In this document: in pieces, positions 60,151-64,000 of the stretch
How positions within the stretch are numbered: position 1 is the first letter of the stretch
Layout of the letters: each line of letters begins with the position of its first letter
Source of the DNA: Rhineura floridana
Taxonomy: Eukaryota > Chordata > Lepidosauria > Squamata > Rhineuridae
Length of the DNA stretch: 64,000 nt
NCBI RefSeq assembly: GCF_030035675.1
Contig: NC_084493.1
Location: 20,933,822-20,997,821 of the forward strand
Reading direction: 5' to 3'
Made by a program: the position numbers and the translations under genes
Notes under the pieces: generated by a model
Seen by the model: the letters and a program-made list of their open reading frames with translations, nothing else
Databases searched by the model: none
What the model was told of the DNA's origin: nothing

Positions 60151-60533
60151 GTGGAAGCATTGTGTGGAGAGAAAGATGGGTGGAGCATGAGAAACAAATG
60201 CGTCTTGAGCACACTGTCAGCTCACCATGGGGAAGCTTGGAATCACACACTCCAGAGGTGGCTGGTCCATTAGGAAAAGTGGGGCAGCCCTCACTAGCCC
60301 CACCTGCCTGCCTTCTTACTGACATTCAGTCCAGGGTGTGGCACTGCCTATCATCCTCCTTAGTCGCAGGGTTGCCTTGTGTAAAGCTCAACAGAGAGGA
60401 GGACGGAGACAAACCTAGCATTCCATCTACTGATGATCTCCCTTGCCTTCTCCCCCACCAGTCCCAATGGGCACCAGCCACCACTGACACAGTCATTCAC
60501 TTCAGGGTGTTTGGGAAGGGTGCGTGTGCTCAC

Positions 60534-60751
60534 CTGGTCCTTGAGATCATGCTTCCCTCTGTTCTCCTCCAATAGCCTCTCTTGCAGGAGGATTTTAAGA
60601 AATTCTCTCGTCAGCAGGTCTTTCATGTCCTCCAAGACACCGGTCAGCACTGGACTGAAAGCCTTGGGGGTGTTGTTGGGATCTGCTTTTTCCAGGGATG
60701 TTGACTGTACATGAGAAGAGCTCAAGGTACTCTTCTTCCCCATAAAGTGCC
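60534..60751 (-). CDS. NMB: NMB coding exon 2 (rest of peptide, amidation site, propeptide)
   Basis: Begins after ATTCCAG with HFMGKKSTLSSSHVQ, ends at CAG before GTGAGC, phase 1 in and 0 out. The C-terminal part AFSPVLTGVLEDMKDLLTRE then FLKILLQERLLEEN is predicted helical and charged. Confidence 0.92.
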
Positions 60752-62449
60752 CTGGAATGACATGGTCCATGGAGATAATGGGAGGAGAGAATGACTACTA
60801 CAACTGTAGCTCAAGTCAGTCAGTACAGTGCTGGCTCAAAGTGCTTTTTGTTGGCGGGGGGAAGCTGTTGGGCAAGATGCCCTAAATAGTCTCACCACCA
60901 CTACCACCACCACCTCCTTGCAGCTATTGTCTGTGCCGATTCACTTGTCAAATTGGGGATGGGGGAATGGAAGAGAGTGCCTGGAACTCTGGACAGGAGT
61001 GCTCCACACTGCAACATTTTATTGCACATCCTACCTGTATATATATGTGCATATATAATTTAAAATGTATATATTTTACACACACTATATATACACATTT
61101 CTATATCTATATGGATTTATTGGTCATCACATGCGTGCTTTTTTATGAATTTTTTTTAAAAAAAACCCTGCTCACATGTATGGCATTTTTTTGTTTTGAT
61201 ATGTTTTTAAGTCTTTTATTTTTAAGATATTTTAGAGTGCTATTAGTGTTTTTGTTTGCCACCCTGGGGTCCTTCTAGGAGGAAGGGCGAGATATAAATT
61301 TAATAAAAACCACCCAGTCACCCATGAAGGTGATGCTGAGCTTTCCAGGGAGACTGTGGCCATCTCCTTGTGTTCAGAGTAGGGTCACACATGTATCTCA
61401 GGGGCACTTTTAAGTAGCAGTCAAGGTGGGGAGTTGAACTACATGACATTTCCACACGCCCCCACCCTGAAATCCCTGCACATTTTATCCCAATCATCAG
61501 CAGCTGCAAAATAATCCATGCTCTGTTCATTTGTCCATCTTGTACAGAGACTGGCTTTCCGATCAGATGTTATTCGGAGCTGTCCCTTTGCCCTGGTGCT
61601 GAAGGCATTGCTTTCTGACCCTCTGTGCCTGGCTTTTTTTAAAAAGCAGCACACCCAAGCAAATGAATCCAGGCACTGCATTTAAGACAAATCTCTTTTT
61701 CTTTTAAATGCATTTGTCTGCTGTTTAGTTAACGGATACAGTGTTAAAATGTCCCGCGAAAATAACTACCACCGTCATAAACTATCAGCCACACAATCAC
61801 AAAGCTGCAAAGGACCAACCCATCTCGCCAAATCCTATACAGTGCTTCATCCCTCGCCCCACTGAGTAACTCACAAGCATCCTGGCGTAGAGGGGACTCG
61901 AAAGAACAAAGTGCCCCAACCTACCCCATCCCGTTCCCATGTCCACAATCCCTTGCGCCAGCCTTCCCCAACTTGGTGCCCTCCAGATATTTTAGACAGA
62001 CGGAAAACTAAAAGCACCGTTGAAGATCCCGGGAACTGGCCACGTAGTTGATCTGGCAGCACAGACAGATCCCCCACCGCCTGTGTATCTTTTGGTGTGT
62101 CGGACCCCGGCTAAGGATCTTATGAATAGCCTCTCCTTTAGTCCTATGTTGTGCCCCCCTAAAAAAAAAACAGCACTTCACAACCTTGTTTCTTCCAGGG
62201 TTCCCGCTAATTCACGCAACAATTTCTCATTGTGTGAGTGTGAGGGGGCGGGATGTCACTTTTGAGAACGCCCCCTCCAGAGCCGCAGAGCGATGCAATG
62301 GGAGTACCTGTAGCCCAGAGATTTTCCCGGAGCCGGATGGGTCCTTCGAGCGAGGGCGAAACGGAAAGGGTGGCGAAGAGGAGCAGATAAGCCAAGCCCC
62401 CCACTGGTAGGATCCTGCCGGAGAGCCCTGCAGCGCCCATGGCTCTCAT
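60534..62449 (-). CDS. NMB: NMB, neuromedin B precursor (2 of probably 3 coding exons found)
   Basis: Neuromedin B is a secreted, C-terminally amidated bombesin-family peptide acting on the receptor NMBR. Two exons splice in frame to give a hydrophobic signal (about 12-32), a short spacer and NLWATGHFM followed by GKK, the amide donor and dibasic cleavage site. WATGHFM is diagnostic for NMB; GRP has WAVGHLM. After it comes a 66-residue propeptide ending KDLLTREFLKILLQERLLEE and NRGKHDLKDQ. 120 codons are visible. The mammalian gene has a short third exon coding the C-terminus; it is not located here. In place of the usual GNLWATGHFM the peptide starts with Glu (RENLWATGHFM). NMB faces DUOXA1 tail-to-tail. 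Confidence 0.93.
61150..61310 (+). mobile_element. L2-like LINE 3' tail
   Basis: T-rich run, GCCACCCTGGGGTCCTTC and AGGAAGGGCGAGATATAAAT; lies in NMB intron 1. The rest of that intron has only (ACC)n near 60894 and an AT-rich patch near 61040-61100. Confidence 0.6.
62308..62449 (-). CDS. NMB: NMB coding exon 1 (signal peptide and first half of the peptide)
   Basis: Encodes MRAMGAAGLSGRILPVGGLA, YLLLFATLSVSPSLEG and PIRLRENLWAT, ending phase 1 at donor GTACTC inside the Gly codon of WATG. A second in-frame ATG is at 62440. Splitting of the bombesin-like peptide between exons 1 and 2 is the known NMB/GRP structure. Confidence 0.92.
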
Positions 62450-62581
62450 TCCGGGCGGCGGGGGACCTCGACGGACTGAAAGACGGACGGACGCCCTGCC
62501 TTGTCTCCTCTGACCACTAGGTGGCTCCGCTCGTCTCTTCTTTTCCGAGTCCCTTTGTCGGACGTCTCCAGGGTCCTCCTG

Positions 62582-62589
62582 TTTAAATA
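62582..62589 (-). promoter_or_regulatory. NMB: NMB TATA-like box TATTTAAA
   Basis: On the minus strand TATTTAAA lies about 135 bases upstream of the NMB ATG inside a GC-rich, CpG-containing region (about 62270-62700). It would place the start near 62555 and give a 5' UTR of about 105 bases. Confidence 0.45.
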
Positions 62590-63519
62590 GCCCAGCTGCT
62601 AGGGCGGAGACTGAGGCGAGGGCATCGTCACCCAAGCGGCGCCCCTCCTGGCGCTCAGACGGCAGACACGTCTAGGGGCTGGAAGGGAGTCACCCTGGCC
62701 CTGCCTTGTCACGGCTCTGCCCCCAGAAAAGGACACTTGCATACACACACACACCCAGACGGTTGTGGGGGCAGAAAGGGAGAGGGAGCGGGGTCAAGCA
62801 GGGATCCGAGGAATTGGAAGAGCTTAGGGTTTGATCAGGGCTCCCCAGAGCCCACCCACTTCCAATCCTGCTTGGAATGCCAGGCTCAATCCTGAAGCAT
62901 GCGAAATAATAGAAAGCGGGCATCTCTGAGCGTGTGCAGAGTGCCGGGGTAAACCTGGTAAGCCCTTAGGCGAGGGGGGCGCAGTCGACTGAAGGCTGTG
63001 GAAAAGGCTGTTGTCAAGTTAGTAGTCAACGAGGCAGAACCCAGACAAAAGCGGGTTTCGTGGCCAAGGACAGGAGAGGAAGCGGCGATGGAGCCGTCGG
63101 CGGAGTAAAGTTAGGTGCCTCACTCCTACCGACGTCCCTTCCTGAGTTCTGGGCAGGAGGCGGCGCCCAGTACACTTTCCTATGTGTTGAGCCCTGCTGG
63201 ATTCAGTGAGGCTTTCCCCCGTGTCTAGCCACGTTTAAGGCGGCTGGGAATCAAGTGATTGCTATTTCTGGAGCACTGGCAATATGGAGGAGTCAGCACC
63301 GTCCAACCATTCCAGACATCTGGGAGATTTCTACCCACGCACCTGCCCTCCCAGCCTTTTGCATGCAGACTTTGAAGGGCCGTTTGCAAAACAGGCGTCC
63401 CGAAGGCCACGTCGTGGATACTCAAGTCAAGGAGGATGGGACAGTGTTGGAGGCAAAGGCCGCCCTCCCTCCTCCCTGGGAGCCTGTCAAGCAGCAGCAG
63501 ATTTATTAAATGCATATTT

Positions 63520-63580
63520 TTGCAAGGGACTACTACTACTGCTGCTGCTACTGTTAATATTATTATTATTATTATCTCTG
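63520..63580. repeat. (CTG/CTA)n and (ATT)n simple repeats
   Basis: ACTACTACTACTGCTGCTGC followed by TATTATTATTATTATTATC. 62640-63515 upstream of NMB has no recognised gene. Confidence 0.9.
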
Positions 63581-63679
63581 TTAAGATATATATATTATGT
63601 GAGTATACTCTATTATTAATGCCCAGTCCTTTCTTCGTATTAATGTTATTCCCAGAGTGGTCGCTGCCTTAGTCACTGG

Positions 63680-64000
63680 CAGGAAAAATCAAAGAGCCTT
63701 GTGAGACCTTAAAGACAAACCAATTTATTATGGCATAAGTTTTCCTGGCCCCAAGCCCACTTCCTTTCAGATGCACGATGTGAAATCTTAGTTGGCAGGT
63801 ATATAAAGGATACTGTTTATTTATTTATATCCCACCTTTTCCCCAAGGAGCTCAAGGTAGCCTACATGGTTCTCCCTACAAAAGCCTTGCAAGGTAGGGT
63901 TAGGCTGAGAGTGACTGGCCCAAGGTCACCCAGTGAACTTCATGGCTTCATGCCTGAGTGGGGATTCGAACCCTGGTCTCCCAGGTCCCAGTCCAGCACT
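63680..64000 (-). mobile_element. Two SINE-like elements, the second a MIR/Sauria-like SINE cut by the window edge
   Basis: 63680-63790 carries GACCTTAAAGACAAACCAAT, a retroposon end common in reptiles. 63815-64000 reads on the minus strand GGGAGACCAGGGTTCGAATC, CACTGGGTGACCTTGGGCC and CCTACCTTGCAAGGC. Confidence 0.75.

Noticed and set aside
60360-60533. Continuation of the NMB frame past the exon 2 donor
   Set aside because: A clean GTGAGC donor occurs where vertebrate NMB has an intron, and the sequence beyond has no NMB-like residues.

Overview
The window is vertebrate nuclear DNA, almost certainly from a squamate reptile (lizard or snake). It holds widely spaced, spliced genes in a dense field of CR1, L2 and RTE-BovB LINEs, Sauria-type tRNA SINEs with BovB-like tails, 5S-derived SINEs and many short hAT-like DNA transposons. 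I see no bacterial, viral or CRISPR system. Exons were found by reading conserved protein segments against remembered DUOX, DUOXA and NMB families and then checking splice sites and codon phase by hand.

Three host genes are present. (1) 795-22938, minus strand: the 5' half of a dual oxidase, best matched to DUOX1. Fifteen coding exons cover the signal peptide, the whole peroxidase-like ectodomain and the first membrane segment, about 647 codons. The EF-hand and NADPH-oxidase half lies beyond the left edge. (2) 37.4-55.0 kb, plus strand: a complete DUOXA1-like dual oxidase maturation factor with a non-coding first exon behind a GC box/octamer/TATA promoter, six coding exons (323 residues) and a long 3' UTR. 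(3) 60534-62449, minus strand: neuromedin B (NMB), with two coding exons visible and the short last exon not located.

The layout is DUOX1 (leftward), a 14 kb repeat-filled gap, a CpG-rich promoter near 37.2-37.5 kb, DUOXA1 (rightward), then NMB (leftward) facing the end of DUOXA1. DUOX and DUOXA work as a pair: DUOXA is needed for the oxidase to leave the ER and reach the apical membrane, where it makes hydrogen peroxide. The head-to-head arrangement is the one known for vertebrate DUOX/DUOXA pairs. In mammals DUOXA1 faces DUOXA2; here NMB takes that place.

The main points for a second look are an apparent in-frame TAA in an otherwise intact DUOX1 exon, a (CTTT)n microsatellite that forms the polypyrimidine tract of another DUOX1 exon, a fold-back element just inside a DUOX1 intron, a Gly-to-Glu change at the start of the NMB decapeptide, and several hAT-like elements with exact or near-exact 8-bp target duplications. 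No new multi-gene system was found.
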